From contig JAGGNK010008670.1 in assembly GCA_017590115.1 (NCBI GenBank), positions 4,831,677 to 4,895,676 on the forward strand: a DNA stretch of 64,000 bases, written 5' to 3'. Position numbers and translations under genes: made by a program. Of the stretch, positions 38,341 through 51,300 are shown in pieces. The first letter of the stretch is position 1. Every line of letters starts with the position of its first letter. This DNA is from Montifringilla adamsi. Lineage: Eukaryota > Chordata > Aves > Passeriformes > Passeridae. Under the pieces are notes generated by a model. That model had not been told where the DNA came from and did no database searches. It saw only the letters and a program-made list of their open reading frames with translations.

Positions 38341-41300
38341 TTAATTCCTCAGTCATGGCTGCCATAGCCTTCTGCTCGATCTATCACAACTTTCTAGATC
38401 TGATGCCCCACTCACTCTGAACCTGGGAATGTGATTCATTTAAACTTTTAAAGAGAGATAATAGCAATGTAAATAAATTTTACAGTAACTCATAATGCTT
38501 TTAATAGCATGAATGTTGATAGAGTTTTTCTATGAAGTCCCAAGACACTTTATACAGCTACACTATTAAAATAGGAAAAGTCATAAAATATAGAAAGCTT
38601 GTGTGGCAACAAAAGGATCTTAATCCTTTGTGAATCTGTGAAGTGCAGGTCAGGATCTGAAGCATTATTATCTTCAGGCTAAGCTTAAAATCATAGGTGT
38701 ATGAATAAAGTATTTATTTTTGCTTTTGTGAATGAAGGCTAGAACTTAAAAGCAAGTTTATTTTCACTAACAATCTCTGTACTAAAATTATTAAATAGGC
38801 AGTTATTAATCATAAATTATTTCAAAAATGTCCAGTGCAGAGTTTGAAAGCAGGCTTGCCCAGAAAGTTAAAGGAAGATCAGAAGTTTGAACAATGGTGT
38901 GGCCTTAACTGGATGTTAGTGTGTCCATGAAGGCTCCATTCTGTGATGCCCAGTTGTGTCTGAAACTTCATGCAGGTTTTCTTCTTGACTGTAGTTAAAG
39001 ATGCATTTTTTTCTTTTATTTCCAGACCTTTTCAGCTTCTCCCTTTCCATTCTACATCTGCTCGAGCACGTCCTGTGTTAGTGCCTGAATATCTGATTTA
39101 GCAGCCTGCACAAGATCTATCCCCAGAATTTTTAATATGTACCAAGTATTTGACTTACTGTAGTAGATCCTTGATGAAATATGCTGGAATATTGATAGAA
39201 AAAAGATAAATCTTATTTGGAAAGGTCAGGCAAAAAAAAGAGTGTGTTACTTTGAACTCCATCATTTGGCAGATGCAATCTTGGGAAAAAGAGGGAGGGG
39301 GACAGGCAAAAGGAGTTTAATAGATTAAAGATATTAGAACTTCTTGGATCAGATGAGGCTGTTTAACTTCTATCAAGGACAGCAGACAAATGGTCTGTAG
39401 AGATGTGGAGCCATTAGTCATCAGGTCTAACAAGCTAGCAGAAGGTGGATGAAAACAGACTAGAAAACAGACAAAAACCCAAATGCAGTGTCTGTCTTCA
39501 AAAACTATGCAACTCAGCCTCAACTGTCAAAAAAGGGAAAGAAATAATTAAGGTACTCTGGAGTAACCCTAACATTGCAGAGAAATACGTAACTGCTGGT
39601 CTGGGTTTACGGAGAGCACATCGCATTGAATGAGTTTTATTTTCTTTTACAACCGAGCAGCTTCTTTTGTGGACAGGTAAGAAGGTGTAGGTGTTAGAGA
39701 TTGACAGGGCTTTGCTGAGGCCAGCCTGTTTTCATGGCATTCTCACAAGGCAGGCAGGGAAATGCTGGACCTGTGCTTAATGGAGTGCAAGACCAGCTGT
39801 GTTAATGCACTCAGAGACCTTAGCAAAAGTTCACCGCAAAATGGGGGACAACTTGTCTCCAAAGACAGAGATAGGAGTTGTGTTGGGTCATGAACTGAGC
39901 AAGCCGAGGCTTTGATGTGCAAGATTCACAGTTAACTCTTACAGGTACAAGTAATTGCCCTGGTAAAAGCTTGGCTCGATCTCTACTGTTTAATTATGGG
40001 TACTGCACTTGGAGCAGGACCCAGACCAGCAGCAGGAGAGAACAGAGCCTCAAGAACGAGATATACAATGACTGACTGATTGACAAACCAGAGCTTAGAG
40101 GATGGAGGAAGGGAAAGCTGATGGAGGAATACAGAGTTTCTGAAAACTTTAAGGATCTTGTAGGATAGAAGGGTCTAAGCTGCTTTCTGTATTACAGGTG
40201 ATCAGGCAGATTGCAAGGAGCATCAACTGCAGCAAGAAAGATTCAGATTAGACAATAAAAAATTATCTGCAAACTGTGTAATGATGCATATTTTTCTGAG
40301 GTGGTCTGTAAATTGTCATTAGAGATCTTTAATTAGACAAATATTTATCTAATGCAATGCAAGTTTATTTGAGCCTTCCTTAAGGCAAGGAGATACACTT
40401 GGTGGCCTTTCTGGGTCCATTTTTTCCCCATTTTTCTCTGATTCTATTAATTATTTTAGGAGATCATAGTGTACTAACATAATTTCCCTCACATTTTGTT
40501 GGAGACTGGTAACAAATCTTCCAATTCATCATACTGTCCTGTGAGCTGGCAGTGATATCTCTCTGCTAAAGCATTTACAAAATGCAAAATGAGTAAATAG
40601 TCTTTTAATGAAATGTATCTATGAAATGTAGGCCATTTCCTCTCAGAATTGAATTAAGCCATTACAAGTGATCAATAACTAGATTTCTGCATCTACTGGA
40701 AAGCTCTGCTGTAGAGTTATATAAATAGTTCAGAGTAGGAGAATATGGCTGATATTTTATCACTGTGCCTCTGGAAGTGTCCAAAACCTGCTGGCTGTCT
40801 TAAAAGATGTGTGACTGGATAGACTGATCCTCTTTCATCTGTAGGCTACTGGGTCAACTTTAGCTTAACCCCAGAATTATGGGTCATGTCTTGTATCACA
40901 GAGTACCAGAGACCTCTGCAAAAAACTGAAGAATTCTGGGCAGATTTCTGAGGCTCTGGCAAGTATTCATCATCCCTTTTGGAGAGTAACAAAAGCACTG
41001 AGTCAAAATCTGCAAGAATTAAGGCATGTAATTGAATGTATCAGAACAAAAGCAGCATGACTTTAGAAACTGTGAGCCTGCTTTGCTTTGACTTTAGTGG
41101 TCTTCCCCTGAGCTGGGTTAGAACACTTAGCTGTGGACATGTGTCAAGTGACTGTGCTGCTCCTGGTGCTGTATGTCTTTTACATCGAAGAAAATCCCTT
41201 CAGTCCATAGATGTGTGTCACTGGTCCTCCCAAGTGTCAACTCAATATCCAAACACAAACTTCCCTAAACAGGGAAATGCATCATTTTCTGTAATGAAAA

Positions 41301-42266
41301 GCTTCTTAAAAAGATTAATCCACCTTGTCTGGTTTGGGGTAGATATTTTATGCCATAAATGGAAATATTTTAAATTTTGAAGCTTTCCCTTCAATCAGAG
41401 AAAGCTTTAAAAAGTTAGTTATTTGTTATTTGAGAGTCAGAAATCTGTCTGCTATGAATATAATGGGAACCTGATATCCATCAATGTGACCAGTAGAGAC
41501 AGATATTTCTCCTTTCTTTAGGTTATACATCCTTTTAGATTTTCAAATGCTTTTGTTGCAGTATTATTCAGATTTTAACAGTTATGTACTTCTCACTGGC
41601 CTCTTCTTCAACCTTTAGTCTTAGTGAACTGCGTGTTCCGCTGTCTAAAACTGGGTCTGTTTCATCTACTGCTATTTATGTGATTGTTTTCATATTCCAT
41701 TTCTTGCTGTCAAAGGGGTTGCTTAAAGGTGCTAAAAGGACTCTGTTTCAGTTCTCCCAGCTCCATAATGTGCTCACATCTCGTGCTTTTTCTAAGAGGG
41801 GCAGGCGAGGTCAGAGTCACTTGGTGGGGAAGGAAGGACGAAAGGTGTTTGGCGACAGGATCTGTGTCCATTTCCGCTTTGTGTAAGCTTTGTACATAAT
41901 GGCAGTGCAGAATTTCAAAACTGTGGATGCAGTTGCCCTCTTCCTTTAAAACAGCTTCAGGTAACTTCATCTTCTCATCCCCTTACTCCTCACTCCCCAG
42001 CGAGCAGGGCATGAGCTCTCAGAGGCCTTTCTTGCCCTATTGAGAGCACTCTGGTTAACTAAGTTTTCCAGACTTCAGTTCATTGTTTCCACCTGACCTG
42101 CACAGTTGTCTCTTCAATTGATTCATGGTGTATACGAGAGTGTTTTAAACTACCTGACTATTAAGGGCTGTCTATATTTTGCTACAGTGCTTCTCATTTT
42201 CGTTTCTGTTTTGTCGCTGTTATAACTGGAAGCCGTAATTAACCACGTACTTCACATGTGTTACCT

Positions 42267-42280
42267 GTTACCAAGGCAAT
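42267..42280. promoter_or_regulatory. RFX X-box-like motif
   Basis: The bases gttaccaaggcaat match the symmetric X-box GTTRCC-NN-GGYAAC at all but the last position. The surrounding 42230-42300 also holds TAATTA, CACGTA and CACATGTG motifs, so it could be a small regulatory cluster. Motif evidence only. Confidence 0.28.
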
Positions 42281-42505
42281 ATTGTCTTTAAATCTGAGGA
42301 GGTGGATTTGCTTTCTTTATATCCCAAGAGCTCTATTCTGATTTCAGATCTGCACCTGCTTAGCAACAAGACATGTTTGGGGGGCCAGCTGTAACTTTGG
42401 CTTAAAAGTACAGCTGAGTGGAGATGTAATTGTCCTTAAAACCACCAAAGCTCAGGCTCTAAGTATTTAGCAGTACATCCATATATTAGAATTATATGAG
42501 ACTCT

Positions 42506-42524
42506 TAGACCCCAGTGGGGTCTA
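42506..42524. repeat. Perfect 8-bp hairpin
   Basis: Arms tagacccc (42506-42513) and ggggtcta (42517-42524) with a three-base loop. A shorter relative (gacccc, ac, ggggtc) is at 5666-5679. Confidence 0.7.
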
Positions 42525-43517
42525 TTTCTTTCTCAAAAAACCTTATTTGTTTTGCATAGAAAACTGTGTTAGCCTTTGCATGGAGTAATCAAATTGTGAT
42601 GATTTATGGTTAAAGGAGTGATCTACATATATTTATTTATATATATTGCAGTATGTACTGTGTAAGAAATCCCCATTCCTGCTATAGTCTAAGTGGCTGG
42701 AACATGCAACACGTTTTGCCTGGTGGAGTGTAAAGGAGAGGTAAACATGCCGTTCCCATCACACCCAAATTTTTTTTTTTTAGTGTAGGAATATTCTTTC
42801 TTCTCAGTTGCATTGTGTCCATCTGCTGTTTGCTGCCAGGCATCCCAGCACATGAAGAGTTACACCAAATAAGCAAATAAGTTGCCCTCCACCTTACTTT
42901 ATGCTGAAGAGCCCTTCTGGCTTCTCTAGTTCTCTACTTTGAGGTCTTTAGTTAAACTCTTCTGTGCCAGGGAGAAATTCTGTGCAGATGAAAAGCAGAC
43001 TGTAGAAGGACATAATAATTATACCAGCAGAAAAAATGTCAGCAGACTAATGTAGGTCCCCTATAGGGGTTTGAATCATCTTATGAGAAGTGAAGCCATT
43101 AAATAAAACAAAATGTTAGAGATTTTGTTGGGAGTGACAGAAACAGCAAAATGTTCTTCCTGCTGTATCTCTGACGTTCAGAAATTTTTGGCTGAGTGAA
43201 AACAGCAGGCTATCTTTCTGAGTTAGCAGAGCTCAGATGTATATAAAGGTTTCTTAAGGAGAAAAATGTGAACCATGCCCTGGCAGAAGTACTTGTTGGG
43301 TATTTTATCATAAATTTTTTAAAAATAAAATAATCTGCAGCACAATCCTGGGAACAAATGAGCTCAGAAGCGCTGCAGAAGCTTGCCAGGATCATCTGGT
43401 CTTTTGCCTTTGAATGGAGGCTCAATTAAAACCCAGAATTACAAGGCCAATCTATGTAGTTTTGTTCAAGGGGGAGAAAATAAAATTAAGTGCTGGGAAA
43501 ATACCTAGTGATGTGTG

Positions 43518-43532
43518 CCCCCCCCCCCCCCC
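43518..43532 (+). repeat. C15 homopolymer
   Basis: Fifteen consecutive C in otherwise AT-rich DNA. It is prone to slippage, so the true length may differ. Confidence 0.85.
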
Positions 43533-44906
43533 AATTCTTACAGAATTAATATTCGTGATTTTACTGTGTTTATCCAAACTTACTGTTTATAACTACTTTT
43601 ATTAATAAGTCTTTTGAAACACTCCTGACATTGCCCATGTTCCACTGAAGGAGAAATGGAGGCTGTTCACAGAATTTCTGTGAATAGGCTCTTGCTATTT
43701 GAAGAGGAAAAGACATATTCTTTGACAAGTGTGCAAAGAGGGAAAAAGAAAAATCTGTCTGTGAGTGGGAGTCCAGTTTTTTCCCCTGTATCTCACTGAA
43801 AGACTGTAAGAAAGGATTCTTACATTACATCAACCACAAATGACATGAGAATTTTTTCAAGTTACTTCTGAAGCTGATACCCAGGAGAATTGTTCATGCA
43901 GAAGATATTTTTAAATTTTCAAAGAAAAGTCAGAGTGTAACTTTTGTTTCATTCTCAGACGTCGTTTTTAATCTGTCCTGTCTCTGCTGGGTCCAATGTT
44001 CTTATAGATGAGCCTTTCCTGTCCTTTTGTCCTTCCTTCCTTCCTAATGTAGTGTTAATTCACTGACAATAAAGCCTTTGATGCTGAGGTCTGTCTAAGG
44101 CAGGTGTTCCTTCACCCTATGCCAGGTAGCACTAACTCTCAAATGGATTTTTCCAGAGAACACAATAGCTCGAGGAGAAACTGCTGGTTGACCCTTTAGA
44201 GGATGTACTGTGTGAGCTCTTAAATCAAAGCTGTTAATGGTGAGGATGTAAAAACTCTTGGAGCACTAACACTGCCAGGGTAATCTTACAAGACCTGCCA
44301 TTCAACACAGTAATTAGGGATTGTTAGTTAGGGTCATTATTTACTGCAGCTGTAATTAAACTGTGACTGAAAGGATGCATCACAGGGTTGATGGTGAGAG
44401 GTGGATATGAAGAACTGATAGAAGGTGGGCCAGTGCTTAGTCTGTAAGATTGTGCAGGAGAAACCAGTGGCCAAGTTTGTGGAAAACACAGCCTCGTTTC
44501 TACCTGGAAATTTTTCCTGGACATTTGGTGGTCTTTGGGAATTACTTCATTTGTGTGTGTGTGATATCCTACTGGTAGAACCTATGAGGCTTGGGCGAAG
44601 GAAAGCCAATCTCTGTTCTGGTTTAGTTATTAGTACGTAGCTCTTTACAAGCCTCATGTTTTCCCAGCTCTTATTTGCATCATGAGATGGTTTCTGCATC
44701 CTGAACTAATAGAGTTTGGATCTGCAACATCTTTATGGCAGTGACTAATGCAGGAACCAGAAAGCACCATTTGGTTTGAAGGTCCCACAATAAGCCACAG
44801 CCTCATCTCAGCCATGTTTGTGTCATGTAGTAGAATTCCACCAAAGCAAATGGCTTTATTCTGGGTCTTAAACAATGTAATTGAAATCAGGTTCTGTCTC
44901 AAAGCA

Positions 44907-44942
44907 TTTGGTTCTTTGCATTAAAAAAAGCAAAGAACCAAA
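44907..44942. repeat. Perfect 13-bp inverted repeat with 10-base loop
   Basis: Arms tttggttctttgc (44907-44919) and gcaaagaaccaaa (44930-44942) are exact reverse complements around the A-rich loop attaaaaaaa. Transcribed in either direction it would form a stable hairpin, though the stem is shorter than that of a usual microRNA precursor. Confidence 0.85.
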
Positions 44943-47900
44943 ACCATATATTTTTAAATTAAGCAAAAGATGTAACGTGGGTAACAAGTACAATCACCAG
45001 CGCCTTGGTGACAAAATATGACATTTTAAAGAAGACCCTTACAGCATCTTAACTGACCTCAAACCACACCCTTGCAACAAGACAAAACCTGAAAATCAAC
45101 AGCTCAGGGTGGCCTTATCCATTCATTCTTTTTGAAAGAAGGCACAAGAGACATAAAGACCTGTGGTTTTGGTCGTCTGCTCAGGGATGTGACAGCTTCA
45201 GGTATCTTCCGGTTCCCATAAAAATAAATGAGAATAATATGTGTGGTGTTTGAATACGTGGCCTAGGTAGGACCCTGCTGCAAGAGCAGTTCAGCAATGC
45301 AGGGGGGTGAAACAGATTTTCCTATGCCTGGGCTGGAAGGTGTTCCAATTACAAACTACATTTAGCAGAATACAGCTAAATAAAAATTGCCTACGTCATA
45401 TACTGCAGCTAGATATATTCCTGAAGCGCCTTAAATTAAAAAGCCTTTACGATTCTAAACAACCCATATGTCTGTCAAAGCTGTCATTGTGCTGCAGCAA
45501 GTAAAGAAAACAAAACTTAATTTGTGCTGAAGCTTCTCCTGGCTGAAAGCACAAGTCTTCCCCACCCCCTGCTCACTATTGCAGCTCACTCTCTCTGACT
45601 CCTTATGAAATGCTTTGCATTTCCTTTTGAATCACGTCAAGTTAATTTTATGGCAAACAATCTCTGTTTTCTGAAACACAGAGAAGAAATATAATTATTG
45701 CTGGGTAGAGGGTGAAGGAGAGTTGGAAGCAAACTGAACAGGATGCTGGTAATTGTTTTTTGGGCACCGGTGCTGGGAAGATTCCAGCCACCTAAGCAAA
45801 AAATATCTCAAAAATGTAATTAATTATAAATGGGCAGCTTTGTAGTATAATTTCAAGATCAGAAGGAGAAAGCAACATCCTACTATCAAATATAATAATA
45901 AAAATCCCCAACAAACATTACTCAGCAGATGATCATTTTGGTAAATAATCGACTGTTTGGTTCATTATCATATGTAGGTAAAGAGATGTTCCCTTGCTTT
46001 AGTTTTCAAATTTTTTAAAGGGACAAGGTGAGATTTTAGGATGTTTAACTTTGACCTCATTCTGTTCCTACTGTGATCAGCGAGGAGTTTGTTATAGGGA
46101 CAATCTGTTGAGGCCAAATCAACACATTGGCAGTGCTTACCCAACGGTGTGATCCACACACCAATGTGCCGTTCTTGCTCCTGTAAATCCATCCATCCAG
46201 TCAGTTCAGCTCTTCTTGCCTGTATGGAGGCAACACATGGTTTGGGATTGACTGAAATACCTACTCTGCTTCCTTTGCTCATGGAGACAGTTTTTAACTT
46301 GTTTGTTTTGGTGTTTCTCATGTACAATTGTTTTCAATTACTTTTGATGTAAGTGGCACTACAAGCAAGCGAGGCTGGCAAGATCTGGTCCTCACTGCAA
46401 ACATTTCACTCCTGTAATCATCTAAATTGCCTTGTGAAATTGTTCATTAGATAAAAATTAATAAATCCTATAAATGAAATCCAACGCACTGCTAGGCTGT
46501 TGACATTAAATTTGGCATGAAAACATAGTTGTAAATGAGTCATCTGTGTACACATTGATTTGGGGCCAAACCTTGAGGTCCTTGAACAAAATTTAAACCA
46601 CTCTTTACTCTGGAAAGTCTATTGAATGGGAGGGAAAATAGTGGTCTAACTTTTAGCTACAAGAGCTGTTGGTGAAGATTTAATTTTTGTATGAAAACAT
46701 CCCCCTTCTGCATGCAGGGTCTGGAGGAGAATGGACTTCTCCATTTTCCTGATTCTGACTATCCAAAAAAATATCAATGTGTAAAATAGCAACATTAGAG
46801 TGATTTCTGTGCAAAACTTCCTGTCTGGGACCTTGGAGACTCAGTGTTTGGGAGGGTGGTATGGCACTGAAACTGGCTGATGGTGCAAAATTAGTGGGTA
46901 GCACCAAGCACTGTAATTATTTCTTGTTCTCCCATTTGAGAAACCCGGAGGATTCAGGTTGGCAATGCAGGTCACCGCTGGCTGTGTTTTCCCCCATCAA
47001 ATATTTCAAGTTTTTATGTACGTACACCTACTAATGTTCTAACAGACCTTAGGGTTGCCTCAAGCTGTAGTTTGGTGAGAAAGATAAGGAACTAACCTAA
47101 AAGTATATATTTAATTGGAATAGTAATGAGAGGAAAATACTTTTCTCATTCATTACAGGATGAAACCCAAATAACACTTTTCAAATCGATGGAGCTACTT
47201 CCCAATTATATCAACAGCTCTGAAAACTCAAGCTTTGGGGTTTTGTCGTCACTGTAGGGAAAAAAATGGTTGTGAGTTGTCTTGGATGAATTAAAAAAAG
47301 GTTAGAAAGTGAGTGATTCTCTAAACATAATTTTAGTCTATCGACAGATGGGAGAAATGGAGAACAGGTTGTAAAAGTATAAGCTCAAGCATTATTAATA
47401 TTGTACTGTTGCTGAGCCAACTCGTAGAGGAACTGAAAAAAACCATCCCATTGGTTAAGTAATCACTACACATATGCTTTTGGAGATTAATACTTGGGAG
47501 TTTTCAAAGCTTTTATATGTGTCAGTTCAGCTAAAAGGATGAAACTGCAAAAATGCACTGGTAGCAAGTTTAAAGCATTAATAGTGATGTCAGATGCACT
47601 TTGAGGATAATCACGACTCCTTTACATCCAGTAGACCTCGTAGTCTCAGATATAGAAATCAGACTTTTGACAACCAAAACTGTTTGAGAAAGTGGAAAAG
47701 GATCAAAGAATGTCCTTTAATATTTTCAACCCTGGTAGCTATTTCATGCTTTGGTTTTGAGTGCTCTGTTCTGTGCTACACACAAGCTCTACTGGTGATC
47801 TTAAAACTGGTTGCATAATTACTGTGGCTTCATCCCTTTTCTATCATGGTGACTGAATTTTAGGGTCACCTTTATTTTTCATTTTCTTTTAAGTAATTGC

Positions 47901-48315
47901 ACTGCTTTCTTACAGTAAAGTATTAAGATATTCAATAATCACAATTAGATAGAACTTAGAGTCCTCAAAAATTACCTCCCTGGAAGATACGTCAAATTTG
48001 TGTTTGGGATAATAACATTGATTGAGATTTACTTACATCTGGATGACTTACCCATGTGCTTAATTCTAGATAGAGTCTGGATGTGTGACAAGATGTGCAG
48101 AAGTAAAAAGCCAAAGTTTCCTATCCACAAGTTCTTGTATGGTTTTGGAATACTTTTATCCCAGGTTATAGACACTGCTGGGCAGCTGAACTTTTCCATC
48201 ATTATTGAAGAAGGGGACAAAGTTTAGCTGCTGGCCAGTTGGAGTTTTAAGGTATGTGACTTAAAAATCATGATGCAAAAGAAAGTTTATTTTGAGTGAG
48301 ATCAAATTTGGCCTT

Positions 48316-48347
48316 GATTTAAGTTTGTTTATTAACAAACTTGAGTC
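48316..48347. repeat. 14-bp stem hairpin
   Basis: The core arms aagtttgtt (48321-48329) and aacaaactt (48334-48342) pair perfectly around a four-base loop; five more positions outward pair if two G-T wobbles are allowed. The wobbles favour an RNA hairpin read on the plus strand, but no transcript is indicated. Confidence 0.7.
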
Positions 48348-51300
48348 CTTTGTGAGAACCAGATGGGGAAATCACCAACACCTCACAGGCTCACGCCCTT
48401 GCTTGAACACTCGTGGTGTCAAGCTGTGCTTGTAGAGATTTGTCAGATGAGAACATATTTAACTGTTTCACCAAATCTAAATGTATTAAAATATAACAGT
48501 AAAAACCTCGCGTCTTATTTTGGTGTTTTGATTGTTAATGATTACTGCTGACAGAGGCTACCTAGGAAACTGTGTGTGGGTACAGAGGTGCCTGCAATTG
48601 TGATGGAAATTGGGTCAAAATTATCACCTTTTAAAAATCCCCTGAAATGTCTATTTGCCTTGCTGGCAAAATATTAATCTGTGAGGTTTGTTTCTGGATA
48701 TCTGGATTCAATACCTGAAACCTGTAGTGGGAGACTGCATAATCCTGATTACATGGGAGGCAAATCAGGCCCACAAAAAAGCCTTTTCCTTTTTTTTTTT
48801 CCCCTTACTGTACCTAAAATTTCAGATGGAAATTTAACTTTGTGACACAATTGACCTAAGGACAATATTGTTGTTTAAAATGATTGAGTCTAAAGAGTTA
48901 TATTTCATATGTGAATGTGTCCACTTTGAATCCTAATGCTTATATGGGAAATAGAAGCAAATGCTGGATCAGTGAATTAAAGCAAAAAAGATTCACTCAG
49001 AAAGCCCCAGGATCTCAGCAGCAGAATATTTGCAATTTCTTTATTTTAATGCTTCCATTCATTATTTTCTTGGTACTCAGTGAAGGCCCTTTCACACCTA
49101 CAGAAGGAAGAAAATATTCTCACCCTGTTAAAACAGTGGCCACTAAACATAGAAACATCTTCTTATAGTATGTCCAATGTGTTCCTTTATATTGATAGAA
49201 CAATATTTCAATGGCTATTTGAAGTTCCCTGTAAGGTTGCTCAAGAGGCTGATTTAACTCTTGACAACATCTTCTTTGATATTAAAAATAATCTCAGAAT
49301 GGATTATAATAATTCAAATAAGATTTTTAATTTTCTGCCCTAGTATGGTATAAATTTCTTGAAATTTTAACACATCAGTATTTCATCCATTCTATTACTC
49401 TAGATGCATCTAAGATTCTATTCAAGGGAAAAAAAGCATGGAATATCTTTGGAGTCACACCTGCTTCTACGAGAACCATGATAAGATTTGTCTTAGAGAT
49501 TAGTATGGATTATTCAAAGAAGGTGAAATAAATGCTTATAGTCAAAACAAAAAAAAAAAAAGAAAATGAAAACTGAAGTTTAAGCACTTCAAGAAACTGC
49601 TGGGCATTGTTTCTGAGCTAAGTTGTCCCTCACTTTTCCAGAATTTACTGTCAGGAGGCCTTCAGCTGCCCAGAACCCTTGAAAGTCAAACCATTTTCAC
49701 AAGTCCATAGTATGAAATTGCACTCCTTTTAATATATTTGCCAATAACTTATTGATATTTAATATGCATCCTTATGTACCTCTTATTAATGTAACTTCTG
49801 CTGTTATGAAACTTTAAGCTACAATCATGTAGTGAATAAGTAATTAATCCAAAAAGAAAACATAAAGGTCTTATCCTCGGTCTCAAAACTCCTGGGCATC
49901 TGCACTTTGTTTTCTGTCTAAAGGTTGTGGATGAGGATGTGAATTTTGGAGCTAAGCGAGCTGACAATTTCTTTTCAAAGTCATCCTTTCTGCAATTCAT
50001 TTTCAGCCCTTTCAGTCTCCCTTGGACAGTCACAAAAGACAGCTTTATTATGCAGTTCTATTCCCCTATTTTTGTACATATCATTTTCTGTTTGTCATGT
50101 TTAGGGCACCTTCATTTCCTCTGTCTCACAGAAGCAGAGATGATTACATTAAGTGTGGAAGTCTTCTCTTTTTACTTTTGGTCAGTAAACCATAGAACTA
50201 TTTTCCATTATTCTTTATACATTTTGGTGGGGTGGTTGTGGTTGAGTGTTAATGTGGCAAGACTCACGTGGTAACAAAGAACTACTATTACAAGCTGGGG
50301 AAGGGTAAACTTTTATTAATAAAGTGACTTTATGTTGTCCTTGGGAGATGTATTAGGTACTTGATGCCTTACAGCATCTTCCCTTCAATATAAATCCCCA
50401 GCAAAAGATGTAGGAGTTAGAAGAGGCTGGAATATGTTTTCAATCCTGTTTAATCACTTCAAGTAAAGGGAAGGTATTAGAAATACCCCTGAGGCTAATC
50501 CTGACAAATCACCCTCATTCTGAAAGGTAGAACTGATATGTGAGGCCGTGTTACATTTGAGTTTCCATGCCTTGCAGAACCTGAGTGAGCCTGGATCCAC
50601 CAGCCTTACACAGGGACTTTGTGAACTTCATCATCTGGATGCCCAGTTTAAAGCTCTTAAGGAATTCAGGCATTGCAGTGGTGGGGATTATGTGGATAAT
50701 TTAATGGCCAGGAGGTTAAATCTGCTTCTCAAGATGGGAATGCCAAATTAACAGTCACCTCAGAAACGTGTCTGACTCATCTTCCTGACACACAGAGCTC
50801 TCCCCTACGCCTGCCTTCCTGTCCCCTCTGTGTCTGCCCCAGGGCAGGGCCTCCCCTGCTGCCAGTGCTGAAGGTGAAGGGCTGATGGCTGATTTTCCCA
50901 AGCTAAAACAAATGCACAGATCCCAGCTGAAAATCCCGTGCTGCAGAAGGTACTGTGCTGTAGGAACAGCTGCTCCCACCTCTGTCCTTTCTCTCTGGAG
51001 GTCCCCTCTCCTCACGACATCCATGGCTCCACCTGAGCGTGTGGAAAAATGTGGCCACCTCTGTTTGTGGTGCACATGTGGGGAGGGGGCTGCCTTTCCC
51101 AGACACCCTCAGAGGTGCAGTAGAGGTGCTGCATCTGTCAACCCATTTTTGGGGCTTGTTCTGCTCCACCCAGTGCCACACTGCAGATGGGAGCATCTGC
51201 CCTTGCTGCCGTAGCCATTCAGCAGCAGCTAAAGATGAGATTGCATATTCCAAAGTCACAAGCATTGCTTCAGAGGATAAATCAAGGTCTTGTTTAATTT

